Assembly: GCF_026015295.1 (NCBI RefSeq) | Contig: NZ_JAPDUW010000001.1 | Span: forward strand, 1,116,001 to 1,180,000 | From: Segatella copri | GTDB taxonomy: Bacteria; Bacteroidota; Bacteroidia; Bacteroidales; Bacteroidaceae | DNA length: 64,000 nucleotides | Direction of reading: 5' to 3' | Program-made: the position numbers and the translations under genes | Notes under the pieces: model-generated | What the model was told of the DNA's origin: nothing | Database searches by the model: none | Seen by the model: the letters and a program-made list of their open reading frames with translations, nothing else | Shown here: piece by piece, positions 9,115 through 17,963 of the stretch | How the letters are laid out: every line of letters begins with the position of its first letter | Position numbering within the stretch: position 1 is the first letter of the stretch

Positions 9115-10053
9115 TTAATCGTCGGAAGATTCCGCAGGTGCTACCTTTCCGGATGGCTCCCTGGCCTCAGTAAGAGGACGAGGGGGATTCATACAGTAGT
9201 TGGATGCGGAGCCGGAGATGTAGTGCTCGAAGATGCAATCCAGAAGTACTATCTCCGCTTTCGAATATCGGGTGGGCACTTCGTCCATATAACTCGGCTT
9301 GGTGTTGACACTGATGGCTTTAGCCAGAATGCCAAGAGAATCGATTACTTTGTGCCAGTCCCAGACGTGGTCTTTTCCGAAGAGTAGGCTCACAGAATCT
9401 GATAGCTCCTCAGGCAGTTCTTTCTCCTGATTGAGATAACGGAGAATGGAAACTGCCAGTGAATCAAACACCTGGGCCTGCTGGTTGAGTACACGCCTGG
9501 CAGGAATGCCCCCATATCCTTCCTGCTTGGCCATGTTCATCTTCAAGTCGTAATAACGGCTGTAGGAATCGGCCACTTCCTTGGCAGTGGATCTGCCTTT
9601 GATGAAGCGGATGAACTGCATGGCGCAGAAGTCGAGGATGTCGTCCGGACTCTCGATAAGAAGAGAGAGACGTTGCTCCAGATTGACAGAGAAGATGAAG
9701 CTCTTGGAGTATGGCTCTACGGAAAGCTGACCAAGTTTGGTGAGCCCGGAGATAAACTGGCGAACCGTGGCACGCTGCCATTGCCACTGACGGCCAAGTT
9801 CGGAAATGGTGGCAACGAACTGACCGGGCAACAGTTGGAGTGCTCCGTCGGTTCCCGGAGACTGATAGGCTCCTGAGGATGCTTTCGAAAGCAGGTCGCA
9901 GTAGGCTTCCAGCTTGCTGTAACGTTCCTCTGCTTTCGGCTTCAGAAACTCCAGCAACGAACGGTCAACACCTCTGCATCTGTCTGCTTCGGGAGTCTGT
10001 TGATTGGGGTGATGAGTCATTTGAGTCATTTTTGATTTTGGAATGTTGAGCAA
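9115..10053 (-). CDS. Winged-helix protein of the mobile element, possibly replication or regulation
   Basis: 312 residues, family not recognised by name. Residues ~75-125 (FVATISELGRQWQWQRATVR, then GLTKLGQL) read like a winged HTH of the kind found in phage and plasmid replication proteins. The C-terminal 30 residues are Pro/Ser-rich. The start is uncertain: ATGs at 10053, 10029 and 10020 are all possible. It lies 266 bp upstream of the relaxase on the same strand. A replication initiator or element regulator are both possible. Confidence 0.45.
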   Translation of the reverse strand: MLNIPKSKMTQMTHHPNQQTPEADRCRGVDRSLLEFLKPKAEERYSKLEAYCDLLSKASSGAYQSPGTDGALQLLPGQFVATISELGRQWQWQRATVRQFISGLTKLGQLSVEPYSKSFIFSVNLEQRLSLLIESPDDILDFCAMQFIRFIKGRSTAKEVADSYSRYYDLKMNMAKQEGYGGIPARRVLNQQAQVFDSLAVSILRYLNQEKELPEELSDSVSLLFGKDHVWDWHKVIDSLGILAKAISVNTKPSYMDEVPTRYSKAEIVLLDCIFEHYISGSASNYCMNPPRPLTEAREPSGKVAPAESSDD

Positions 10054-10087
10054 GTGGATATGATTCTGTGCCAGTTGCAGGTGGCAC

Positions 10088-10585
10088 CTAATAGTAATTT
10101 CTGATAATCAGCGCAAGCAGATCCTTCGGGTTGTTGATGGCCTCAGAATGGCTCTTCAGCTGAAGAACTCTTTCAGATGGATAGAAGACTGCTGCCACAC
10201 TGATAGTAAAGAGGAACAGAGATATGCTGTTCATATAAGGTAAGGCGTAGCAAACCATCGAGAGCAGCAAGGTGGCGAACCACAGCTTTTTCCTCTCATG
10301 CAAAAGATGGAAGGTGCTTTCTGCAATTTTCTTGTTGAGCAATACCAGGGTCAGGAGCGTTGACACTACGACAGAGAGATTGGGAGCCGTGACATGGCAA
10401 CACCAGTTGATGAAGATAAGCATCAGCACGACCAGATAGGCATAGAGATTTCTTGCACTCTGAAACATGGCCATCTTCCACATAAACCGCTTCATGAATC
10501 CATATTCCTTCCTGTAAAGACAGAAAAACGCTGTCAGCAGGAGGAACGGAAAGGCAAACCGGATGAGGGTTAATATCTGTATCAT
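10088..10585 (-). CDS. Multi-pass membrane protein of the transfer region, unknown function
   Basis: 165 residues from the ATG at 10585, which follows the upstream stop by 13 bp; the frame is open further upstream but overlaps the previous gene. Four to five hydrophobic segments (such as IQILTLIRFAFPFLLLTAFF near the N-terminus). No family recognised. It is the last of a row of five small same-strand genes with tiny gaps or overlaps. Confidence 0.5.
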   Translation of the reverse strand: MIQILTLIRFAFPFLLLTAFFCLYRKEYGFMKRFMWKMAMFQSARNLYAYLVVLMLIFINWCCHVTAPNLSVVVSTLLTLVLLNKKIAESTFHLLHERKKLWFATLLLSMVCYALPYMNSISLFLFTISVAAVFYPSERVLQLKSHSEAINNPKDLLALIIRNYY

Positions 10586-10598
10586 ATATTCCTTTATT

Positions 10599-11009
10599 TT
10601 ACTTGTTATTACCTTTGTCGAGTGATTCAAGTCGCTCGGCAATTCTGTTATTTAACTGGATGTTGTAACTGGGTGACATCTGGTCTATGGTCGGGTCTTT
10701 CGCCAGTTCTTCATCTGCTTCTATAAGAAGACGGAGATAGAGATCCACATTGGAATTGTGGTCTAACTTCTCTGTGGACATGGCTGCAGTCGATTTGCCA
10801 TGAGGCTCTATCGGGAGCATCGTATCAGGGTCGATGTCATCAGGAAGCTGATAAGCCGTCTGAATGCTTCGCATCACGAAGATGCAGAAGACTATCATCA
10901 GTCCGACAATCGCCTTGGCCATGATGTTTAAATCAAAGAGCATCAGAACAAGCACCATTACCAGGATGGCTATTATATAGAATGTATATACTTTTCGTTT
11001 AGTACTCAT
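10599..11009 (-). CDS. Small membrane-anchored protein, unknown function
   Basis: 136 residues. Two hydrophobic segments at ~9-45 (FYIIAILVMVLVLMLF, then IVGLMIVFCIFVM) precede a soluble acidic domain (~50-136). Its start overlaps the stop of the upstream gene by 11 bp, a sign of translational coupling. I do not recognise the family; it is probably a structural part of the mobile element. Confidence 0.5.
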   Translation of the reverse strand: MSTKRKVYTFYIIAILVMVLVLMLFDLNIMAKAIVGLMIVFCIFVMRSIQTAYQLPDDIDPDTMLPIEPHGKSTAAMSTEKLDHNSNVDLYLRLLIEADEELAKDPTIDQMSPSYNIQLNNRIAERLESLDKGNNK

Positions 11010-11361
11010 AATCGCTTAATTCAAGTTTGACGATTCCGAAGGATGCTTTCTCTATAATGTATTCGACATCACGCTGGGTGAGAGTGCCCTTCTCTACTCT
11101 ACCCTTGGCGCTCGGATCTTTTCTACAAAGAGCTGCCAGACCCTGGTTCAAGTCGTATTCATTGATTTTCCAGGTTCGCTTCTTTCTGAAAGAGTAATGA
11201 TCTCTGTAACTCTGGAGCGAAAGTCCCTTGTAAAACAGGGTCTTCAACACCCCATCCTGCAGGATTCTCATCTCTACCAGCAGTTCCGTATCTTTAACTA
11301 TTATCCATGTTCTGTATCTTTGTATGATGTCTGCAATCAGGTAATACGTCTTCTTGTTCAT
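10999..11361 (-). CDS. Unknown 120-residue protein of the mobile element
   Basis: No signal peptide or membrane segment; a basic stretch (FRKKRTWK) in the middle and an acidic C-terminus. It begins directly after the stop of the upstream gene and overlaps the downstream one, so it belongs to the same five-gene run. Family not recognised. Confidence 0.45.
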   Translation of the reverse strand: MNKKTYYLIADIIQRYRTWIIVKDTELLVEMRILQDGVLKTLFYKGLSLQSYRDHYSFRKKRTWKINEYDLNQGLAALCRKDPSAKGRVEKGTLTQRDVEYIIEKASFGIVKLELSDYEY

Positions 11362-11817
11362 CTAGAGACCGCAGTTGAAATCATTCATGATCTGTACGTG
11401 TTCTCGCTTAGCCCGGAACGTGCCGCGACGCTCGTGCAGACGGAGGTCTTCAAAAAGATCTGCCGACATGAGTTCGATGGAGTTGTAAATTGTCACATTC
11501 AACTCGTGGATGAGTCCATCGGCGGAAGTCTTGCAGTTGATCTTGAACATCCTTTCGGTGACCGGATAGCAGTAGGCGCAGCATTCATGTCCGAACACCG
11601 TATGGACTGATGGCTCCAGATGGTAGAGAATGGCAAGGTCGGCATTCATTTCGAACATATCAATCACCTTGTCTATAGGTTGTGGAATATGCACTTCGTA
11701 GGGAAGAATGGCATAATCTTCGTATGCCTTTATCTCGCCAATCCAATAATTGTCAATCAGCTCTGGCAACAGCATGGGGCCGGATGCCTTGAATTTGTAG
11801 ATAGCTTCCTGTAACAT
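11362..11817 (-). CDS. Unknown 151-residue protein of the mobile element
   Basis: Soluble, with four cysteines (two in HECCAYCYP) that could bind a metal. Its stop abuts the start of the next gene. No family recognised; reality is supported by the tight packing on one strand and normal codon pattern. Confidence 0.45.
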   Translation of the reverse strand: MLQEAIYKFKASGPMLLPELIDNYWIGEIKAYEDYAILPYEVHIPQPIDKVIDMFEMNADLAILYHLEPSVHTVFGHECCAYCYPVTERMFKINCKTSADGLIHELNVTIYNSIELMSADLFEDLRLHERRGTFRAKREHVQIMNDFNCGL

Positions 11818-11829
11818 GATAATGAAAGA

Positions 11830-12963
11830 TTAGAGGGTTGATATGTAAAGACGCATCAGCTGGGCTGGAATCTTGTTGGACACTTCCTTGTTGACAAGGT
11901 GCTTGCCTTCAAGTCTCGTGATGATGGCAGGATAATCCTTGGCGATGTCCGTCATCAGCTGAGCCTGCTCCGGGGTGAGCATGGCAATGGCCAGCGCATC
12001 CATCGAGAGATAGGGCTGCAATATCATCCAGAGATAGGCGTTGGCTTGCATGGCATCTTTGATTTTTCCTTGCTTCAAAACGTCACGGCAAACCTGGGCG
12101 TTGAGAATCAGACGGCGGTCTGTTCGCATCGACATGAGGACGAGGGTCTCAGAAGCTGGCAGCTTATTCCTGGAAGCAGACTTGTAGATGGCTGAGCAGA
12201 TGTCTGCCGTATGGTTGGTGATTTCCGTCATTCCAATGGATGAGCATTCGTCGATATGGGCGAGGAACGTACGGAAATGGCGGTCTTCCTCATGCAGGAA
12301 CGCCACGAGTTCCTTTCTGGACTTGATGCCATGCGACTTAGTGCTCAGCAGGAATTTGGAGTAGTTGGCCAAGGCTCTGTGAACTTCCAGGTCATAGGCA
12401 GCCGATTTGTCCAATGTGGCGAAGAACTTTAAGGCATTTTCCTTCAGAGAGCCGAGTTCCTTGTTGTCCTTATATAAAGAGGTGTGGAGCTTCACATAAG
12501 CCACATCACTCAAAGTACAGTTACCAGTCATCCCCAGAAGTTCTGTGCGGATGGAGTCTGAAATCAGATCATACTTCATGGAAAGCCCACTGTGCGCATT
12601 GAACGAAGGATCCTTCCTGATGTAGTTCAAGACGGTATCTCCATACTCGCGCCACTGGTTGATGTAGTCTGCAAGATGCTCTGCATCAGAGTCTGAATGC
12701 CCTTTCATAGTTTGAAAGAAAGCCTGGTATTGTTTCAAGGCATCTTCAGAAGACTTGAAATCATATTGACGACTTCCACTGCATGAGGTGATCATGAGTA
12801 AGGCACATAAAAAAAGCAAGTGAAAGAATAAACTCTTCTGAGTCGTTTTTCTTTCACTTGCTTTACTTTCTTTCATTTGGTTTTTGAGACCTGTTGCAGA
12901 AGAGTTACCGAGGTAACCGACAAAACTGTTCAACTGTACTGTATTCCCATTATCCATTGGCAT
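11830..12963 (-). CDS. Putative lipoprotein, first gene of the small-gene operon
   Basis: 377 residues from the ATG at 12963, chosen because a promoter -7 box (12991-12984) places transcription start only ~15 nt upstream. A lipoprotein signal (FFHLLFLCALLMITSC) begins about 30 residues after a second in-frame ATG at 12876. A start there would give a normal lipoprotein N-terminus, so 12876 may be the real start. The body is alpha-helical with no recognised domain. Confidence 0.55.
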   Translation of the reverse strand: MPMDNGNTVQLNSFVGYLGNSSATGLKNQMKESKASERKTTQKSLFFHLLFLCALLMITSCSGSRQYDFKSSEDALKQYQAFFQTMKGHSDSDAEHLADYINQWREYGDTVLNYIRKDPSFNAHSGLSMKYDLISDSIRTELLGMTGNCTLSDVAYVKLHTSLYKDNKELGSLKENALKFFATLDKSAAYDLEVHRALANYSKFLLSTKSHGIKSRKELVAFLHEEDRHFRTFLAHIDECSSIGMTEITNHTADICSAIYKSASRNKLPASETLVLMSMRTDRRLILNAQVCRDVLKQGKIKDAMQANAYLWMILQPYLSMDALAIAMLTPEQAQLMTDIAKDYPAIITRLEGKHLVNKEVSNKIPAQLMRLYISTL

Positions 12964-12983
12964 GTAATTGAAAATTTTGCGTG

Positions 12984-12991
12984 CAAAGATA
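12984..12991 (-). promoter_or_regulatory. -7 promoter box for the leftward mobile-element operon
   Basis: TATCTTTG on the minus strand fits TAnnTTTG; no clear TTTG at -33. It points into the lipoprotein gene. Confidence 0.55.
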
Positions 12992-13163
12992 CAGATAAAA
13001 TTCCACATTAACGACACTACAATCAGACTTTATGTTATTTTATGTTTCATACTCTTTGCAGTATGATTCTTGAAGATGTGCTCCTATTTTATAAATTAGG
13101 TTAAATCAAGTCTGCTGAACCAACAAAAACAGGCAGTATGAATCCATTTCTGAATATAATTTG

Positions 13164-13171
13164 TATCTTTG
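13164..13171 (+). promoter_or_regulatory. -7 promoter box before the serine recombinase
   Basis: TATCTTTG on the plus strand, 85 bp upstream of the recombinase ATG; no convincing -33 element. Confidence 0.5.
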
Positions 13172-13255
13172 CAGAAGAATCGTGCCTGAGCAGGTGTTAT
13201 CCTGCCGTAAAAAGGCGCATAACTATCAAGTTATCAGTCAATAAAACATTTTGAT

Positions 13256-13885
13256 ATGGCAAAAGTAGGCTACATCATGGCTACATCCCAGTATGACAAA
13301 CTGGAAGAAGACCGCAAATGGATGAACGAGTTCGGTTGTGTAAGAATCATCGAAGAAAGTGATGATAACGAACGCCACAGACCGCTGTGGAAACAACTGA
13401 TGGCAGCATTGCAAAGAGGCGATGAACTCGTGATTCCGAAATTTTCCAACGCCTTGCGTGGCAGTCGTGAACTGGCAATATTCCTGGAATTCTGCCGGGT
13501 CAAGGTCATTCGCATCATCAGCATCCACGACCGGATTGACTCCAGCAACATCCTGTTTCCGGAAACCAAGCCATCTGACGTATTGGTAATGATGGGTTCC
13601 CTGCCCGACGAAGTCCTTGCTCTCAGGAAATCTGCAGAGCATGTGATAAAACTTCAGGAGAAGATGATTGTGTCCCTGCCTCCTGTTTCTGCCAGCAAGA
13701 TGCAGAAACTCGACAGAGAGAAGACTGTAGTGAACCTCTATGTTGCCGGACATCCGATAGATGAAATCTGGAGAGCCAGCGGATTCAGAAGCAGAAGTTC
13801 CATATTCCGCATTCTCAACAAGAACGGAATCAAGCTGAATAGAGGCAACCACTCCGGACCTATCAAGAAAAGAGACACAAAGTAA
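13256..13885 (+). CDS. Serine recombinase (resolvase family)
   Basis: 209 residues. The N-terminal ~135 residues follow the resolvase fold: GYIMATSQYDKLEEDRKWM holds the likely nucleophile Ser near residue 11, and LRGSRELAIFLEFCR corresponds to the helix with the conserved arginine. A C-terminal HTH (~165-200) ends the protein. The usual R before the active Ser (YxRVS) is not obvious here, so the active site is somewhat atypical. It stands divergently from the mobile-element operon and could resolve dimers or invert a segment. Confidence 0.7.
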   Translation: MAKVGYIMATSQYDKLEEDRKWMNEFGCVRIIEESDDNERHRPLWKQLMAALQRGDELVIPKFSNALRGSRELAIFLEFCRVKVIRIISIHDRIDSSNILFPETKPSDVLVMMGSLPDEVLALRKSAEHVIKLQEKMIVSLPPVSASKMQKLDREKTVVNLYVAGHPIDEIWRASGFRSRSSIFRILNKNGIKLNRGNHSGPIKKRDTK

Positions 13886-13907
13886 ACAAGACATTGAAGA
13901 TTAGAGC

Positions 13908-14708
13908 ATGAAGAAGATATTATTCCTACACGGATTCTTCGCTACGGGCAGCTGTCCGATGGCGAGAGCCTTGAAAGAGGCGTTTGAGGGGACGGCGGTG
14001 GTGCTGACTCCCGACCTCCCTTTGCACCCCAAGGAGGCACTGAAGGAGATTCGCTCCACCATCGACCGGGAGCAGCCCGACTTGCTTCTGGGCAACAGCT
14101 GCGGCTCTTTCCTCGCCCAAATGCTGGCTCCTGTGGTGGGCATTCCTGCCCTGCTCGGCAATCCGTATTTCATGATGACGGAGTTTCTGAAGGAGCGAAT
14201 CGGCGAGCATGAATACAAGGCGCCGAGAAGGGACGGCAATCAGCAGCTGGTGATTGACGAGGCGCTGATAGAGGAGTTTGCAGAGCTGGAAGCCGTGCAA
14301 TTTGACCATTGCAACCCCTATTATAAAAATCGTGTGTGGGGACTTTTTGGTGAGCAGGACACCCTGGCTCACTTCTCCCCTCTCTTCCTGCAGCATTACA
14401 ACCAAGCCTTCCATTTCCCTGGCGGTCATACGCCTACTGAGCAGGAGGTGAAGACCTGGTACGCTCCCCTCGCCCAGAAAATGCTGATGGAGTTTTCAGC
14501 AAAGGAAGAAAGATATTTCCAGCACTTTAAGGGTGGCAAATACAGGTTCATCCATTCTGCCTTCGACTCTGGGACTCAGGAGCGCATGGTGGTTTATCAG
14601 GCTCTCTATGGAGACCAAGCCTATTGGGTAAGACCGGAAGATATGTTCTTCGGGAAAGTAACAAGGGACGGCAGAACTTTCAATCGTTTCACGGAAATAG
14701 ACAAATAA
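13908..14708 (+). CDS. YqiA/YcfP-type alpha/beta hydrolase fused to a DUF1653 domain
   Basis: 266 residues. The first ~190 residues are a small esterase: FLHGF near the N-terminus, LLGNSCGSFLA as the nucleophile elbow (here GNSCG, Ser or Cys), and a late GGHTPT giving the catalytic His. The last ~65 residues (YFQHFKGGKYRFIHSAFDS and on) are a DUF1653 domain. The fusion occurs in Bacteroidetes. It starts 22 bp after the recombinase; the next gene follows at 2 bp. Confidence 0.75.
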   Translation: MKKILFLHGFFATGSCPMARALKEAFEGTAVVLTPDLPLHPKEALKEIRSTIDREQPDLLLGNSCGSFLAQMLAPVVGIPALLGNPYFMMTEFLKERIGEHEYKAPRRDGNQQLVIDEALIEEFAELEAVQFDHCNPYYKNRVWGLFGEQDTLAHFSPLFLQHYNQAFHFPGGHTPTEQEVKTWYAPLAQKMLMEFSAKEERYFQHFKGGKYRFIHSAFDSGTQERMVVYQALYGDQAYWVRPEDMFFGKVTRDGRTFNRFTEIDK

Positions 14709-14710
14709 TT

Positions 14711-15011
14711 ATGGAGACATTCAATAATGTAATAAACAGTGGCCAGCTTGTTCTGGTCGATTTCTTTGCCACCTGGTGCCAACCTTGCAAGGCGATGCAC
14801 CCCATTCTGGAGCAGGTGAAGAGTGTATTGGGCGACCGCATCCGAATCATCAAGGTGGATGTGGACAAGTACGGCGTAACAGCAAGCCAATACCGCATCC
14901 AATCCGTGCCTACGCTGATGCTTTTCCGAAACGGAGAAAGTATTGTGGCGCACAAGCGGTGTGGTAGATAAAGCCGAACTGCTGGCTACGCTTGATCCAT
15001 TCTTGATATAA
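14711..15011 (+). pseudogene. Thioredoxin gene with a +1 frameshift
   Basis: Residues 1-75 are a clear thioredoxin with the active site WCQPCK (~22-27) and cis-Pro SVPTL. Near 14935-14939, in the run GAAAG, the frame breaks: reading on as written gives AHKRCGR and a stop. Removing one A restores VLWRTSGVVDKAELLATL and a stop at 15009-15011, the normal thioredoxin end. The total length of 301 nt fits one extra base. It is either a real loss of the last strand and helix or a sequence error. Confidence 0.75.
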
Positions 15012-15031
15012 AAGATGAAAAGAATAATCTT

Positions 15032-15409
15032 ATGCGCATAATAGGAAACTTACTTTGGTGGCTCTTCGGAGGTCTCGAAGCTGCCATCGGTTATTTCACC
15101 GGAAGTCTGGCTCTTGCATGTACCATCATCGGCATTCCCTTTGCGATACAGACATTCAAGATTGGCCTGCTCTGCTTATGGCCTTTTGGCTCTACAGTAA
15201 GAGAATCGAATAGTCCAACTGGTTGCATTCGCATTCCGCTGAATTTACTCTGGCTGATTTTCGGGGGATTGTGGGCTTGCATCATGCATCTGTTCTTCGG
15301 CTTTCTCTTATGTATAACGATCATCGGCATTCCTTGGGGAAAACAGCATTTCAAGATGGCCGGGCTTTCGCTCGCACCATTCGGAAAGGATGTGGAGTTG
15401 GGATTTTAA
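15032..15409 (+). CDS. YccF-family inner membrane protein
   Basis: 125 residues made of two YccF repeats: LLWWLFGGLEAAIGYFTGS...IIGIPFAIQTFKIG and LLWLIFGGLWACIMHLFFG...IIGIPWGKQHFKMA. Four membrane segments. The function of YccF is unknown. It follows the thioredoxin remnant by 20 bp and is probably its operon partner. Confidence 0.8.
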   Translation: MRIIGNLLWWLFGGLEAAIGYFTGSLALACTIIGIPFAIQTFKIGLLCLWPFGSTVRESNSPTGCIRIPLNLLWLIFGGLWACIMHLFFGFLLCITIIGIPWGKQHFKMAGLSLAPFGKDVELGF

Positions 15410-15548
15410 AGTGATACAGATTGCGCAGATGACGTATTTGTACATAACAGACTCGGAGTATGTAGTCTGATTTCTGCATCAAAGTTTAACGGTCTGACTA
15501 AGCGACTTGTTAAAATAGCCAAAAATAGAACAGAAAAACAAATAAAAG

Positions 15549-15580
15549 TTCGTTTTCTATTCCAATTTTTACTATTTTTG
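15549..15580 (+). promoter_or_regulatory. Promoter of the AbiE operon, nearly leaderless
   Basis: A TTCG (-33-like, 15549-15552), a 20-bp spacer and TATTTTTG (-7, 15573-15580). Expected transcription start is near 15587, downstream of the ATG at 15585 and 4 nt before the ATG at 15591. Confidence 0.55.
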
Positions 15581-15590
15581 CACCATGATA

Positions 15591-16211
15591 ATGGATTTAG
15601 AACATATAGGTAACATACCAGTCAGTACTTCAGCTATAGCTTCATTGTTTACAAATATTGAAGCAGGGAATCAGAAAGTACGCAGTCTTGAGGCGGCTCA
15701 TAAAATTATCCGACTCAAGAAGGGGCTTTATGTGGTAGCCCCAAATGTGTCTCGTGTTGCTCTATCCACAGAACTGATAGCCAATCATCTTTATGCCCCT
15801 TCGTATGTGTCAATGCAGACAGCATTACGTTATTATGGATTAATACCAGAAGCTGTTTACACTACTCAGTCTATGACACTAAAGCACTCCCGTAGTTTTG
15901 ATACTCCTGTCGGGCGTTTTGAGTATAAGAACATGTCAAGAGAAGCCTTTTCAATAGGGATTACAAGCATCAACATGCAGAGTTACGCCTTTCTGATGGC
16001 AACACCAGAAAAAGCGCTCTGTGACTTAATCGCAAATTCTCCGAAGGTTAATTTACGTTACCAGAAGGATGTAGAGAACTATCTGGAGGAGGACATCCGA
16101 ATGGAAATAGATGATTTCAGAAATATGGACATAAGTATATTTGAACGATATGCTCAGGTTGGAAAAAAGTCTAAATCCATAGAAACTCTAATTAAATATT
16201 TAAGGAAATGA
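15591..16211 (+). CDS. AbiEi-type antitoxin (type IV toxin-antitoxin)
   Basis: 206 residues from the ATG at 15591, preferred over 15585 because of the promoter geometry. The N-terminal part resembles the AbiEi winged helix (IRLKKGLYVVAP), followed by the core with YVSMQTALRYYGLIPE and ATPEKALCDLI. AbiEi represses its own operon and counters the toxin. Its stop overlaps the AbiEii start by 4 bp (ATGA). Confidence 0.8.
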   Translation: MDLEHIGNIPVSTSAIASLFTNIEAGNQKVRSLEAAHKIIRLKKGLYVVAPNVSRVALSTELIANHLYAPSYVSMQTALRYYGLIPEAVYTTQSMTLKHSRSFDTPVGRFEYKNMSREAFSIGITSINMQSYAFLMATPEKALCDLIANSPKVNLRYQKDVENYLEEDIRMEIDDFRNMDISIFERYAQVGKKSKSIETLIKYLRK

Positions 16212-17038
16212 ACACAAACGAGATATTCAATCAAATGCTTTCGAGCTATGACATAACGACCGAGCTGCAAAAGCGCAATGCTATCTTTGAAGTCAACCAG
16301 CAGATTATTCTTTCTGGTCTTTACAATGGTGGCTTTTTCAACGAGGCAGCTTTCTATGGTGGAACATGTCTACGTATATTCCATGGATTGCATCGTTTCT
16401 CTGAGGATATGGATTTTTCCCTGCTTGCTCCGAATGAAAACTTTGATTTTACACATTATTTTCAGCCCATCATTGACCAATTCGCTATGGTAGGTAGAGA
16501 GGTTGAAATCAGAAAGAAGGACAAAAAGAACTTTGGAAAAGTGGAGTCTGCCTTTCTGAAAGACAACACAGATGTATATGACATTACATTCCAAACTGAG
16601 AAATCTGTCAAGATCAAGATTGAAGTTGATACTCAACCTCCTTTGAAATTCCAAACAGAACAGAAGTTGCTTCTGCTCCCCCAATCTTTCATGACACGAT
16701 GTTTCACTTTGCCAGCCCTCTTTGCAGGAAAGATGCATGCACTGGTGTATCGTGCCTGGAAGAACAGAGTCAAGGGACGTGATTGGTATGACTTCGAATG
16801 GTATGTTCGCCACAATGTTCCTCTTGACTTTACTCACTTGTGCGAAAGAGCCTTACAGTTCAATCACGAAGAGCTTGACAAGGAGACGTTCCTTCAAAAA
16901 CTGAATGAAAGACTTGCCACGGCAGACATGAATCAAATAAAGGCAGACGTATTGCCTTTTGTCAGGAATCCCAAAGAGTTGGATATTTGGTCGAATGACT
17001 ATTTTATGGAACTTGCAAAAATGATCAGATTTGAATGA
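16208..17038 (+). CDS. AbiEii-type nucleotidyltransferase toxin
   Basis: 276 residues. GGTCLRIFHGLHRFSEDMDF carries the GG...DxD nucleotidyltransferase signature, and KMHALVYRAWKNRVKGRDWYD matches the conserved late helix of AbiEii. It is translationally coupled to AbiEi by an ATGA overlap. AbiE systems give abortive infection against phage and stabilise mobile DNA. It appears intact. Confidence 0.85.
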   Translation: MNTNEIFNQMLSSYDITTELQKRNAIFEVNQQIILSGLYNGGFFNEAAFYGGTCLRIFHGLHRFSEDMDFSLLAPNENFDFTHYFQPIIDQFAMVGREVEIRKKDKKNFGKVESAFLKDNTDVYDITFQTEKSVKIKIEVDTQPPLKFQTEQKLLLLPQSFMTRCFTLPALFAGKMHALVYRAWKNRVKGRDWYDFEWYVRHNVPLDFTHLCERALQFNHEELDKETFLQKLNERLATADMNQIKADVLPFVRNPKELDIWSNDYFMELAKMIRFE

Positions 17039-17041
17039 AAG

Positions 17042-17203
17042 AAACATTTAGAAAACATCTGGGTAGACCATTTTACAGGCAATCCTGCATCGGGAAGAGT
17101 CATGGAGAAATGCGGTTTCTCTGACACCGGAATGCTGAACAGATGCAGCCAGCTTGTGGGTGGCGACAAGGATATTGTCAAAGTGTTTAAGTACACAGGA
17201 TAA
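17042..17203 (+). pseudogene. C-terminal remnant of a RimJ/RimL-type GNAT acetyltransferase
   Basis: An open frame without a start reads ENIWVDHFTGNPASGRVMEK followed by CGF, the typical end of the GNAT fold (NxxSxRVxEKxGF), and ends at 17201-17203. It begins 4 bp after the AbiEii stop. The missing N-terminal two thirds suggest that arrival of the AbiE pair, or a deletion with it, truncated the gene. Confidence 0.7.
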
Positions 17204-17211
17204 AATATAAA

Positions 17212-17961
17212 ATGAACATGAATTTTCCAGAAATATATTCAGCAACAGGCATGATGGAGCTGATTCAGAAAATCGGCTTCCTCCCCCTCCTCGACAGCGG
17301 CATTGAAGGATTCTCTGCCGAAGACATCGTGGCGGAGGATTGCGGTTACGTAAGACTTCCTGAAGGCGGTTGGGACTGGCCATTATGGAAATGGAAGGGC
17401 GAGATTGTGCAGGAAATGCCGTGTATGTACGGAAAGTTCTTCAACAAGAAAGCGGGATTCATCAGCCAGGAATGGTGGCCGGACTTCTGTAACTATAGAA
17501 GAAGCAAATACCCCCGTCCGGATGAATAATCGATAGAAGGAGCCATTCTCTGCACGCTTCAATCTACCGGCAGTCTCATCACGAGAGAACTTCGAGCTGC
17601 CTGTGGTTTTACCGGCAACCGACGCACGAAGCAAGAGCAGAGTGAAGCTTGCTTCAACACTGCCTTGCAAGAAGGAGGAAGACCGAAGGTCAAGGGAATG
17701 AGAAGCAAGTTTGACGGTTATCTCACCCGACTGGAAATGGCGACTTACATCGTGACCGAGGATTTCATCTACCCTCGCGACAAGCACAATCATGAATATG
17801 GCTGGGGGTGGTCGTTGCTCAATACTCCCGAAGATCTCTATGGCAGAGAGGCTTGCCAATGCAACCGTACTCCCCTGGAATCTTACCAGAGGATTTTCGA
17901 GCATCTGAAAGAAATCCTGCCTGACGCTTCGGATAAACAGATTATCAAATTAATAGGATAA
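17212..17961 (+). pseudogene. AlkZ-related gene interrupted by an in-frame TAA
   Basis: The frame reads 105 codons from 17212, meets TAA at 17527-17529, then continues in the same frame for 144 codons (IEGAILCTLQSTGSLITREL... to 17961) with normal protein character. The whole matches the AlkZ-related proteins of Bacteroidetes in length (~249 codons). A single G-to-T change (GAA to TAA) would explain it. The next gene, an AlkD-like DNA glycosylase, begins 2 bp later, which fits a shared alkylation-repair operon. Confidence 0.75.
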
Positions 17962-17963
17962 AA

